Shown: piece by piece, positions 1 to 6,204 of the stretch
Position numbering within the stretch: the stretch's first letter is position 1
Layout: the number at the start of each line of letters is the position of its first letter
DNA from: Nitrososphaerales archaeon
GTDB lineage: Archaea; Thermoproteota; Nitrososphaeria; Nitrososphaerales; CADDZS01
Assembly: GCA_030043455.1 (NCBI GenBank)
Contig: JASHXQ010000163.1
Span: forward strand, 1 to 12,151
DNA: 12,151 nt
Direction: 5' to 3'
Translations under genes and position numbers: made by a program
Notes under the pieces: generated by a model
What the model was told of the DNA's origin: nothing
What the model saw: only the letters and a program-made list of their open reading frames with translations
The model's database searches: none

Positions 1-2
1 CT

Positions 3-668
3 TCGAAGAAGATTCTCGAGGGCGCCCTAAAGTTTTCGGGACAGAGGTGCGATGCCATCAGCAGGGTACTGCCCTTTGAAAAAATCCACGATGCATTTGT
101 AGAGCAGCTCATGAAGGATCTACCCGGCTGGAAACTTGGAGATCCACGCAAAGAGGGTATTACGATGGGACCTCTGATCAATGAAGAAGCGGCAGAAAGA
201 GTGCAGGCGCTTGTAGACGACGCTGTATCCAAGGGGGCGACGCTCCTGCAAGGAGGGACTCACCGAGGCACTTATTTCGAGCCCACCGTTCTTGGGAACG
301 TACCGTTGGATGCCAAGATCGCGTGGGAGGAGACTTTTGGTCCGGTGGTGTCAATCATTCCCGTAAACGATCTGGATGCTGCAATCAAAATCGTGAACGA
401 ATCGCATTATGGACTGGATTCATGCATCTTCACCGAGAACTTTTACACTGCCTGGAAAGCGGCGAAGAGCTTCGAAGAGGGGTCCGTGGCGATCAACGAT
501 GCGCCTGCTCACGGAGTCGGCTACTTCCCGTTTGGAGGAAACAAAGATTCCGGGTTGGGCCGAGAAGGGGTCGGCCACAGCATCGACGAGATGACACGAT
601 TGAAGACAATCCAGTTCAATCTCGCACCTGCCGGGCTGGGGAAAGTGCGACAGAAACCCAAGATGTGA
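3..668 (+). CDS. gapN: GAPN-type NADP-dependent glyceraldehyde-3-phosphate dehydrogenase, 3' part
   Basis: This is the C-terminal 221 residues of an aldehyde dehydrogenase superfamily enzyme; the 5' half lies outside the window and the reading frame is open to the left edge. The catalytic cysteine is seen in GQRCDAI (codon 48-50). It is followed by EETFGPV near residue 109 and by the C-terminal FPFGGNKDSGLGREG block. The general-base Glu would be upstream and cannot be checked. Archaeal GAPN enzymes oxidise glyceraldehyde 3-phosphate directly to 3-phosphoglycerate in a modified glycolysis, and GQRCDAI plus the C-terminal block resemble them. A lactaldehyde or other semialdehyde dehydrogenase is the main alternative. 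The gene ends with TGA and converges on the MoxR gene. The superfamily is certain; the exact substrate is inferred. Confidence 0.85.
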   Translation, partial: SKKILEGALKFSGQRCDAISRVLPFEKIHDAFVEQLMKDLPGWKLGDPRKEGITMGPLINEEAAERVQALVDDAVSKGATLLQGGTHRGTYFEPTVLGNVPLDAKIAWEETFGPVVSIIPVNDLDAAIKIVNESHYGLDSCIFTENFYTAWKAAKSFEEGSVAINDAPAHGVGYFPFGGNKDSGLGREGVGHSIDEMTRLKTIQFNLAPAGLGKVRQKPKM

Positions 669-808
669 TCGCGGAGCTTCTTCAACTCCGGCAGTCTGAT
701 GAATCTACCAAACGGACACCATTCGTACAATAGCTAGAGTACCGCACGCGCGTGAAATGTTGTCTAGGGGGCCCCTCTCGCAGCGTATATGCCGGGATCT
801 GAAAGAGG
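669..808. other. Convergent intergenic region, no gene
   Basis: This 140-base gap separates the stops of the dehydrogenase (+) and MoxR (-). It contains a weak stem CGGAG/CTCCG (672-676 and 686-690), a 10-base perfect palindrome CACGCGCGTG (745-754) and AGGGGGCCCCT (766-776). No T-rich tract follows any of them, so no terminator is called. No convincing small gene was found on either strand. Confidence 0.5.
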
Positions 809-1780
809 TCAAGTTGCTTTGACTTTCGGCACCGGCACCTTGCTGACAATATCTTCTATGATGCTCTGCGGTTTGATGCCGCGGAGCCAGTTGTCTGCGG
901 TCAGGATGAGACGGTGATTCAAGGCTGGCACCGCAACTGCTTTGATATCATCCGGAATCACAAAATCTCTGGCGCTGAGCCAAGCATTCGCTTTGGCTAG
1001 TTTCATTAGAGCGATCGAGCCACGGGGACTGGAACCTACTTCTACACTAGGATGGGCCCGGGTTTTCGACACAATCTCCGTGATGTATCGCTCCAGATCC
1101 CGGTCTATATGCACGAGCTCGACAGTGTTTTGCATTTCCAGTAGTTCTGATCTTTCTACGATCTTTTCCAGCGTGTAATCGTCGGTGCGCCTTTCCGATC
1201 GTCTTTCGAGGATGATCGATTCTTCCTCGGGTGAAGGGTAACCTATGCTCGTCTTGATGAGGAAGCGATCCAGCTGAGCTTCGGGAAGGGGGTATGTCCC
1301 TTCGTACTCAATTGGATTTTGCGTCGCGAACACGATGAATGGTTGCTCGAGTTTCAGCGTATCATTCTCGATCGTTACCTGTCGTTCTTGCATCGCTTCC
1401 AAAAGAGCGGACTGCGTCCGAGGCGGGGCTCGGTTGATCTCGTCCGCGAGCAGGATGTTGCAAAACACCGGACCCCTTCTTAGCTCAAAGATCGAGGTCG
1501 CACGATTGAACACGTAGCTGCCCGTGACATCTGCCGGGAGCAGGTCGGAAGTAAATTGGATCCGCTTGAAGTTGCAACCGAGAGACTGGGCGAACGATCT
1601 CGCAGTGAGTGTCTTTGCCAGTCCTGGCAAATCCTCAAAGAGGACGTGCCCATTGCTTAGTATTGCGAGCAAGATCAACCTGAGGACATCTTTCTTGCCC
1701 ACAATTGCTTCTCCGACGGAGTCGAGGAGTTTCAAAGCCGGCTCCTGTCCAATTTTGCCGTTACTCAAAATGGAAATCAC
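809..1780 (-). CDS. MoxR family AAA+ ATPase
   Basis: This 323-residue protein is a complete MoxR-type AAA+ ATPase. Visible motifs are Walker A EDLPGLAKT (residues 49-57), Walker B ILLADEIN (109-116), sensor 1 ATQNP (152-156), an arginine-finger segment EAQLDRF (167-173) and sensor 2 GSSPRG (249-254), followed by the C-terminal lid. MoxR ATPases are thought to act as chaperones that mature or activate protein complexes, often with DUF58/VWA partners. The start is GTG at 1780; no other ATG, GTG or TTG lies between it and the in-frame TAG at 1808-1810, and no good Shine-Dalgarno is visible. It is the last gene of an operon with the two membrane proteins upstream, 27 bases after the previous stop. 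The family call is very secure; the client is unknown. Confidence 0.95.
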   Translation of the reverse strand: MISILSNGKIGQEPALKLLDSVGEAIVGKKDVLRLILLAILSNGHVLFEDLPGLAKTLTARSFAQSLGCNFKRIQFTSDLLPADVTGSYVFNRATSIFELRRGPVFCNILLADEINRAPPRTQSALLEAMQERQVTIENDTLKLEQPFIVFATQNPIEYEGTYPLPEAQLDRFLIKTSIGYPSPEEESIILERRSERRTDDYTLEKIVERSELLEMQNTVELVHIDRDLERYITEIVSKTRAHPSVEVGSSPRGSIALMKLAKANAWLSARDFVIPDDIKAVAVPALNHRLILTADNWLRGIKPQSIIEDIVSKVPVPKVKAT

Positions 1781-1807
1781 ACTTTGCAGAGAGAAAAATG
1801 ACTGAGG

Positions 1808-2353
1808 CTATTGCTCTGATTCGAGCTTCTGAATGATCCGTTCCAGACTGCTTACATAAGCTTCTCTTTCCTGACGGGATGCCCTTGCTGTCGGTTTGTC
1901 TTTCTCGAATGGACCGATGTACTGCCAGACAACTCTTTGAAGATCAGCCTGAAATGCCCGATCTTGGGCGAGATCCGTTCTCTTTCCATCCTCCACCAGA
2001 TTACGGATGGTGTAGGCAATTTCCCGCCGGGAATGTTCAGAACCCTTCACTGCAAACGAGACGTACACTCGCATGTTGGAAACCACATCCAACCCCTTGG
2101 GTTCCGGCGGTTCCTCGTTCAGGCGAGTACTTTCAATCTCGGGGTAACTTCTCGATGACCACACATAAGCCGAGAGCGAAATCCCTTCCAAAAGTACGCA
2201 GGCGTAAAGGAGCAATACAGGCAGGATCTGGGAATCCTGGACCACTGAGAGAACCAATGTGCCGGCTAAGAACAATACAATGAAGAACAGCGATGTACGC
2301 TTTCGCGATTTGATCTCGTTCTCGTACCTAGTCGAAATTGGGGAAGACAGCAT
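1808..2353 (-). CDS. Two-helix membrane protein of the MoxR operon, unknown family
   Basis: This 181-residue protein has a basic N-terminus (KSRKRT), two hydrophobic segments (about 21-38 and 43-66) and a soluble C-terminal domain of about 110 residues rich in charged amphipathic helix (for example REIAYTIRNLVEDGK at 110-124 and SSLERIIQKLESEQ at the end). The positive N-terminus suggests a hairpin with both ends in the cytoplasm. I do not recognise the family. The ATG at 2353 lies 9 bases after the stop of the DUF4129 gene and the stop (TAG) lies 27 bases before the MoxR start, so the three are almost certainly co-transcribed. It lacks the DUF58 hallmark seen in typical MoxR partners. It may be the membrane adaptor for MoxR; that is inference from position. 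Confidence 0.85.
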   Translation of the reverse strand: MLSSPISTRYENEIKSRKRTSLFFIVLFLAGTLVLSVVQDSQILPVLLLYACVLLEGISLSAYVWSSRSYPEIESTRLNEEPPEPKGLDVVSNMRVYVSFAVKGSEHSRREIAYTIRNLVEDGKRTDLAQDRAFQADLQRVVWQYIGPFEKDKPTARASRQEREAYVSSLERIIQKLESEQ

Positions 2354-2362
2354 ATGCTGGAA

Positions 2363-3052
2363 TCACATCGTTGGAGTGGGGGAATCACTTGACCGAAGAG
2401 CAGTGCTAAGCTGGGTCAGGCAATTGATTGCGAGATCAGCTTCACGTTCAGAAATTTCATGCGTACTGTAGCGAGCATCCTCGAAAATCATTGTGATCTG
2501 TGTCAGGTAAGGACTCTTGAACTTTAAGCGGTCGCTGAGAGCAGCTTCAAATTCTCGAGCGGTAAGTAATCGTCCATCGATCTTGGACCAGGCCTCGAGA
2601 AGCTCACTGATCTTCCTATAGCACTCCAATACTGTTTCCCGGTATTCCCCGCCGCCTCTCAGATCCAAGACGGTTTGTTCGAGGATAGTCGCGACTTGCT
2701 TTCTCTGGTCTTCTACGGTTCCTTCTTCGAAGCCGCCAGCAAGAGAAATGTTCCGGCGGCGCGTACTCGAAATCACAGCCAGACTGGTTCCCGCGAAGAT
2801 AACGAGAATCAGGAGAATTAGAAGACTCTCGGGGATCTGCGGAAACAAGTTGGGAAAGGAGCTGTTCTGAACAGACGACTCGTTCAGCACAATGAAGGTG
2901 GTGGAGGAAAGGTTGCTGGAAGTTGTGAAGTACAAGCCACCGAAACCTCCAACATTGGGAAAGAGAGGCCCGTTCGTAGCCGAAACATTCAGGGAAGCGA
3001 AGAATGCGATGAGTACAAGAAAGGGGAAAACTATGATCGCTGCGAGCTTCAT
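2363..3052 (-). CDS. DUF4129-type membrane protein
   Basis: This 229-residue protein starts with a signal-like helix (MKLAAIIVFPFLVLIAF). An external loop of about 50 residues follows, with several N-x-S/T sequons (NVS, NLS, NES, NSS), then a second helix (about 76-96). The cytoplasmic C-terminus (about 120-220) has the DUF4129 look: YRETVLECYRKISELL and the terminal FEDARYSTHEIS motif. DUF4129 domains are known from MoxR/DUF58/transglutaminase gene clusters. I chose ATG 3052 because GGAG lies 5 bases before it and gives a normal signal sequence. A TTG at 3115 would add 21 basic residues and has no Shine-Dalgarno, but cannot be excluded. It is the first gene of the MoxR operon. Confidence 0.85.
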   Translation of the reverse strand: MKLAAIIVFPFLVLIAFFASLNVSATNGPLFPNVGGFGGLYFTTSSNLSSTTFIVLNESSVQNSSFPNLFPQIPESLLILLILVIFAGTSLAVISSTRRRNISLAGGFEEGTVEDQRKQVATILEQTVLDLRGGGEYRETVLECYRKISELLEAWSKIDGRLLTAREFEAALSDRLKFKSPYLTQITMIFEDARYSTHEISEREADLAINCLTQLSTALRSSDSPTPTM

Positions 3053-3125
3053 GACTACTCCAATGATGCCTCTTGAGGGTGGCTGCCTGTCAGATGATTT
3101 CTTCGAGCTCGACAAAAAGATAGGG

Positions 3126-3140
3126 TATTTACAAAGTAAA
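3126..3140 (-). promoter_or_regulatory. Candidate promoter/operator of the MoxR operon
   Basis: An inverted repeat TTTAC-AAA-GTAAA (3128-3140) sits upstream of the DUF4129 gene. Read on the minus strand it gives an AT-rich TTTACTTTGTAAATA. If this is the TATA box, transcription would begin near 3105, giving a leader of roughly 50 bases before ATG 3052. No transcript data are available and the assignment is tentative. Confidence 0.35.
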
Positions 3141-3170
3141 GAGCCCCATTAAGTTTTTTCTGAATAACAC

Positions 3171-3191
3171 AGAGGAAAAAGGAGGAAAGAG
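3171..3191 (-). terminator. Pyrimidine tract after the small membrane gene
   Basis: The plus strand carries an unbroken run of 21 purines, so transcripts from the minus strand read C/T only, with a TTTTT core. It lies about 50 bases past the stop of the 47-residue membrane protein. Archaeal RNA polymerase can terminate on T-rich tracts without a hairpin, which makes this a plausible termination zone. Confidence 0.35.
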
Positions 3192-3237
3192 CGGGAATTT
3201 TTGGTTCCTGCCCTAATTCCGGTACTTTTGTGGAGAC

Positions 3238-3381
3238 CTAGTGCGAAATTGGACCGGGTCCGATCGCATCCAGCAATGGAGGGCGACTCACTGAAACATG
3301 TCCAAAGTGAGCCGCGACAGCTATTGCCGAAATTACGGAGAGTGCGACCAGTCCAGCTTTGATCTTTTCGTCGATGGACAT
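3238..3381 (-). CDS. Small single-helix membrane protein, unknown family
   Basis: This 47-residue protein begins MSIDEKIKAG, then has one hydrophobic helix (GLVALSVISAIAVAAHFG) and a Pro/Gly-rich tail ending AIGPGPISH. The charged N-terminus followed by a clean helix looks like a real small membrane protein. The ATG at 3381 is preferred; a TTG at 3432 in the same frame would add a basic 17-residue extension. It is divergent from the double-HTH regulator and shares its 226-base upstream region, so it may be that regulator's target. No function is assigned, and the overlapping frame on the same strand looks non-coding. Confidence 0.6.
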   Translation of the reverse strand: MSIDEKIKAGLVALSVISAIAVAAHFGHVSVSRPPLLDAIGPGPISH

Positions 3382-3493
3382 CGCGCAAAGGCTTTTCCAA
3401 CTTTTAGAAAAATTTTTCGGTTTTAGCTTCAAACCGCCTAAAATATAGTGATATACTCTAAATTTTCATAATTTTTCAATTGCTTCGTTATGC

Positions 3494-3505
3494 ATCAAAT
3501 TTGAT
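3494..3505. promoter_or_regulatory. 12-base palindrome, candidate operator
   Basis: ATCAAATTTGAT is a perfect palindrome in the middle of the divergent region. Lrp/AsnC regulators often bind AT-rich palindromic sites and often regulate themselves, so this is a reasonable operator candidate for the gene at 3608. In AT-rich DNA such palindromes also arise by chance. Confidence 0.35.
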
Positions 3506-3560
3506 AATCACAATTTTCGCCGAAAGTGGAGAAAGCAAAAACTCGCGAACAAACACTCGG

Positions 3561-3570
3561 TTATAATAAA
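3561..3570 (+). promoter_or_regulatory. TATA-like box of the double-HTH regulator
   Basis: TTATAATAAA lies 38-47 bases before the ATG at 3608. The usual archaeal spacing of about 25 bases puts the transcription start near 3590, which leaves a short leader. Confidence 0.4.
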
Positions 3571-3607
3571 TAGCGAACACCGCCCGAATGCGTTTTCACA
3601 AGCAGAA

Positions 3608-4735
3608 ATGCGAATTCCTGCGGACAACGTCAGCGAGTTTCTAACCCGTTTGTCCCCCTTCGTGGATGAAGACGGCGCGCGCAATTTGAACAAGATCTCC
3701 GAAGAGCTCGGAATTCCGTACCAGACACTGCGCTTTCGCATGGGACGCCTAAAGGATCAGGGCATCTCCATCTCTCCCGTAGTAGAGCCCTCCCGGTTGG
3801 GTCTATCGCGGTTCCGGGTGGGGTTTGAACTTTCTTCTGATATTACGGACTATGAAGCTTTTTTTGGTGGATTGCACCAGAGCGCCGGGCTGCACTTTTA
3901 CGCGAGATCCCTCTCCAGCCATGGTTTCGACTGCGAATTCATGATCCCTGCTGAAAAAGAGGCAGAGCTGGCGAAGCTGCTCAGAGCTTTCGAAGAGATG
4001 GGATTCATCGAAAAGGTCCAGGTGCGCAGGCTACTCTGGAAAGAAATTCTCGGAATGAAGACCAAGTACTATGATTATGTGAACCGGGTCTGGGACATCG
4101 ACTTTTCACGTCTGGTCGCTGAGGCCTCGGATTATCGGACTTCTCCGGGATCTCGAACTTTTTCGTCTTTAGAGCGAAACAAATACGATCACATTGATCT
4201 GCAGATCGTCAAGTCGCTCCAGATCGATCCTTGGACAAAGTCGGTGGACATTTCAAAAAAGCTGAATCTCACCGATAGCGACATCTCTTACCACATGAGA
4301 AATCACGTGTTCGGTGCAAAGATGATCTCCGGATTCAAGTTTATGTGGATCGGCAGTAGCGATGCCTGGGCAAAACACTCCGTCATTCCCATGATGTACT
4401 TCTTCGAGTCTCTTTCTGATGAAACTGCAAGGCACGCAATGTCGATCTTCACGGCATGCCCGTTTACCTGGAATCACATGTTCTCTGTCGAGGGTGAGTA
4501 TGTAGCTGAACTCATCATCCCCGTCTCACAAATGTCCGAAACCATCCGGTATATCGCAAATGGGCTTCGGCCACTGAAGTTAAAGCCGACGGATCTGACT
4601 TATCCAGATTGGTTCTGCTCGCAAAATTACACCATTCCGTACCTGCTCCACCGCCCCGATGCCGGATGGCAGTTTGATGCCGAAGGCAGCCTGGGACACG
4701 TCATTCAAATGATCCGGCAGCGCTCGGCTTCTTGA
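3608..4735 (+). CDS. Double Lrp/AsnC-type HTH transcriptional regulator
   Basis: This 375-residue protein is built as two Lrp-like halves. The first HTH is at about residues 24-55 (NLNKISEELGIPYQTLRFRM) and leads into a region resembling an Lrp effector (RAM-like) domain at about 58-145. A second HTH at about 195-236 (KSVDISKKLNLTDSDISYHM) is followed by a second alpha/beta region to the C-terminus. Archaeal regulators that duplicate the Lrp unit in one chain are known, and they could bind two half-sites as one polypeptide. The ATG at 3608 opens directly into the first domain. The gene is divergent from a small membrane protein and followed by a hairpin at 4740-4758. The effector, possibly an amino acid or related metabolite, is unknown. 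Confidence 0.85.
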   Translation: MRIPADNVSEFLTRLSPFVDEDGARNLNKISEELGIPYQTLRFRMGRLKDQGISISPVVEPSRLGLSRFRVGFELSSDITDYEAFFGGLHQSAGLHFYARSLSSHGFDCEFMIPAEKEAELAKLLRAFEEMGFIEKVQVRRLLWKEILGMKTKYYDYVNRVWDIDFSRLVAEASDYRTSPGSRTFSSLERNKYDHIDLQIVKSLQIDPWTKSVDISKKLNLTDSDISYHMRNHVFGAKMISGFKFMWIGSSDAWAKHSVIPMMYFFESLSDETARHAMSIFTACPFTWNHMFSVEGEYVAELIIPVSQMSETIRYIANGLRPLKLKPTDLTYPDWFCSQNYTIPYLLHRPDAGWQFDAEGSLGHVIQMIRQRSAS

Positions 4736-4739
4736 TTGA

Positions 4740-4758
4740 CTATTCGTCTTTCGAATAG
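4740..4758 (+). terminator. Hairpin just after the double-HTH gene
   Basis: CTATTCG-tcttt-CGAATAG forms a perfect 7-base stem with a 5-base loop, 4 bases after the TGA. No long T-run follows, so it may act in 3'-end processing or stability rather than as a bacterial-style terminator. Confidence 0.45.
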
Positions 4759-4816
4759 CCTATCCCACTTCAAAAATTCGGACTCTGCAAAGACCACATA
4801 GGAAAAACACTTAGCA

Positions 4817-4830
4817 ACGGAATTTTCCGT
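4817..4830. promoter_or_regulatory. Inverted repeat before the PH/zinc-ribbon gene
   Basis: ACGGAA-TT-TTCCGT has perfect 6-base arms and lies 22-35 bases before the ATG at 4852, where an archaeal TATA box would sit for a leaderless message. It may be an operator overlapping the core promoter. No better TATA element is visible nearby. Confidence 0.35.
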
Positions 4831-4851
4831 GTTAATGCAAAGGCGATAGTC

Positions 4852-5334
4852 ATGGACAAACCCCCGGAGGACCTAACGAAAATTCTTGGACCCAACGAAC
4901 AGGTGGAATTATACATCCCACAGAAGATCTATCACCCCAGAATCAACATTGAAGGAGTCGTGATCACGAACGAACGGATCATCTTTAGACATCCGCACGA
5001 TCTGAATCTGAGAAAGGACTACACCGATTACAACTTTCAAGACGTCGCTAACGTTGTTCTGGATAAGGGGATCTTGCGCTCCACGATCAAACTCACTCTT
5101 CGACTTGGTGGAGAGGCTTTCGATATGAAGGATCTTCCCAATTCGGACGCCGAGAGGGCGTACGGGCTAATTAGGGAAAGTCTGGTGCGCTTTCAATCTC
5201 CCTTCACGGCGCCTCAGTCTGGAGTTCCGCCGATGATGTCGCAACCCCGGCCACAGGCAATGGCTTGCCCCAAGTGTGGATCCGCGGTACCGGCGGGTCA
5301 GCGGTTCTGTGGAAACTGCGGGACTCAGCTTTAG
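4852..5334 (+). CDS. PH-like domain protein with C-terminal zinc ribbon
   Basis: This 160-residue protein has an N-terminal beta-rich domain (about 10-112). The pattern GVVITNERIIFRHP at 35-48, followed by DYNFQDVANVVLDKG, is typical of bacterial/archaeal PH-like (bPH) domains. A Pro/Gln-rich linker (about 118-137) connects it to a four-cysteine zinc ribbon at 139-156 (CPKCG...FCGNCG; Cys139, 142, 153 and 156), which ends the protein. There is no membrane segment. PH-like domains of this kind probably mediate binding or membrane association, and the ribbon may bind protein or nucleic acid, but no precise role is known. It stands alone, with an inverted repeat upstream and a long palindrome downstream. 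Confidence 0.8.
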   Translation: MDKPPEDLTKILGPNEQVELYIPQKIYHPRINIEGVVITNERIIFRHPHDLNLRKDYTDYNFQDVANVVLDKGILRSTIKLTLRLGGEAFDMKDLPNSDAERAYGLIRESLVRFQSPFTAPQSGVPPMMSQPRPQAMACPKCGSAVPAGQRFCGNCGTQL

Positions 5335-5359
5335 ACCGCGCATTTTTCGACCTAGTTCG

Positions 5360-5377
5360 GATCGAAATATTTCGATC
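5360..5377. terminator. 18-base perfect palindrome between convergent genes
   Basis: GATCGAAATATTTCGATC is perfectly self-complementary and lies 26 bases after the PH/zinc-ribbon stop and 61 bases past the hydrolase stop. A T5 run (5343-5347) precedes it. An overlapping alternative stem, TTTCGA (5345-5350) with TCGAAA (5362-5367), is possible. It could serve as a bidirectional 3' end or be a protein-binding site. Confidence 0.45.
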
Positions 5378-5437
5378 TAAGCAGACTATTGAAGAAGTGA
5401 CCGAGTGATCTACATTAGGGCCAGCTGATAGCGAATG

Positions 5438-6136
5438 CTAAGATTGCCAATCCGCAAGTAAGTGATTGCTGAAGAACTGCGTGGTTTTTTCCCAAGCGTC
5501 TTTGGCTGCTTCGGGACGGTAGTTCTCTCTACTCTCTTCGTTGAAAAAGGCGTGGGGACATCCGGGATAAATGAGTAGTTGGGCGTCTTTGCCCAAGACT
5601 TTCAAGGAATTTTCTAGCTGACGGGCTGTCCCCACATTGACGTTCCCATCCTGATCTCCGTAAATAATCAGCAATGGAGCGGTAATTTTCTGTAGCTGTT
5701 CCTTGGTAGGAAGGCGCACTGCATAATAGATTATGCCAGCTGAAAGATCTGCAGATTCACACACCTGATTGAAGGCATGAGTACCACCGAAACAAAACCC
5801 GGTGATCCCCACCTTCGAGATATCCAGAGCCCGCAGATATACCAGAGTGCCATCCAACAATTTCTTGCTGAGTTGAGTTGATACGGCTGAAGAGAGTTTC
5901 CGGGCTTCGTCTGAGTTTTTCGGCAGAGTCCCGAGATATAGATCGGGTGCTATTGTCACGTAGCCGAGACCAGCATAGCGATCGGCCACAATTTTCGTAA
6001 AATTCCCGACGCCCATCCAGTCATGAATTAGAATTATACCGGGGGCTTTGTTGCTAGTTTTTTCCGGTTTTGACACGTAAGCGGGGAGCTTCACCTCTTG
6101 GAGGTCAATTATTACCATCGCACCCTTCAGAGGCAT
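5438..6136 (-). CDS. Dienelactone hydrolase family protein
   Basis: This 232-residue alpha/beta hydrolase has the dienelactone hydrolase triad: nucleophile Cys115 in GFCFGG, Asp163 in YGDQDGNV and His195 in CPHAFFN. The early APGIILIHDWMG (31-42) and the TIAPDLY segment (61-67) also fit. It has no signal peptide, so it is cytoplasmic. Family members hydrolyse cyclic or other small esters, and many are general carboxylesterases; no aromatic-degradation genes lie nearby, so the substrate is open. The ATG at 6136 is supported by AAATAT 25-30 bases upstream (leaderless message). An internal ATG at 6118, with AGGG upstream, would remove 6 residues. It converges on the PH/zinc-ribbon gene and is separate from the cassette upstream. 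Confidence 0.9.
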   Translation of the reverse strand: MPLKGAMVIIDLQEVKLPAYVSKPEKTSNKAPGIILIHDWMGVGNFTKIVADRYAGLGYVTIAPDLYLGTLPKNSDEARKLSSAVSTQLSKKLLDGTLVYLRALDISKVGITGFCFGGTHAFNQVCESADLSAGIIYYAVRLPTKEQLQKITAPLLIIYGDQDGNVNVGTARQLENSLKVLGKDAQLLIYPGCPHAFFNEESRENYRPEAAKDAWEKTTQFFSNHLLADWQS

Positions 6137-6160
6137 TTGCGCTTAGCGAAAATTTCTTCG

Positions 6161-6166
6161 ATATTT
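6161..6166 (-). promoter_or_regulatory. TATA-like box of the hydrolase gene
   Basis: AAATAT on the minus strand lies 25-30 bases before the ATG at 6136, the spacing expected for a leaderless archaeal transcript. This suggests the hydrolase is transcribed separately from the cassette upstream. Confidence 0.4.
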
Positions 6167-6182
6167 CAGATTGTCGTGAACT

Positions 6183-6204
6183 GGAACCGGAATTATCTGG
6201 TTCC
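6183..6204 (-). terminator. Inverted repeat across the stop of the secreted protein gene
   Basis: GGAACC (6183-6188) and GGTTCC (6199-6204) can pair with a 10-base loop. The repeat spans the TAA at 6193-6195, so it could mark the 3' end of the 7758-6193 operon. There is no T-run. Confidence 0.35.

Larger units (their letters stand above)
3382..3607. promoter_or_regulatory. AT-rich divergent promoter region
   Basis: This 226-base stretch between the small membrane gene (-) and the double-HTH regulator (+) is markedly AT-rich. For the minus gene, CTATATTTTAGG (about 3438-3449) is the best TATA-like element, with TTTCTAAAAG (3401-3410) as a closer alternative. For the plus gene, TTATAATAAA (3561-3570) is the likely TATA box. 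A perfect 12-base palindrome lies between them. No other gene is seen here. Confidence 0.55.

Noticed and set aside
323..733. 136-codon plus-strand frame inside the dehydrogenase
   Set aside because: It overlaps a clear aldehyde dehydrogenase frame and has an Arg/Ser-rich composition typical of an out-of-frame reading.
766..776. AGGGGGCCCCT as a terminator stem
   Set aside because: The arms leave a one-base loop, which cannot fold as a hairpin, and no T-run follows.
1808..1810. TAG between the two-helix protein and MoxR as a pyrrolysine codon
   Set aside because: The codons between the TAG and GTG 1780 show no domain sense, both proteins look complete, other genes here (11362 frame boundary, small genes) use TAG as a plain stop, and nothing else points to pyrrolysine use.
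3149..3400. Open frame of 83 codons on the minus strand overlapping the small membrane gene
   Set aside because: It is Arg/Ser/Cys-rich with no domain or hydrophobic pattern, while the overlapping frame ending at 3238 gives a clean membrane protein.
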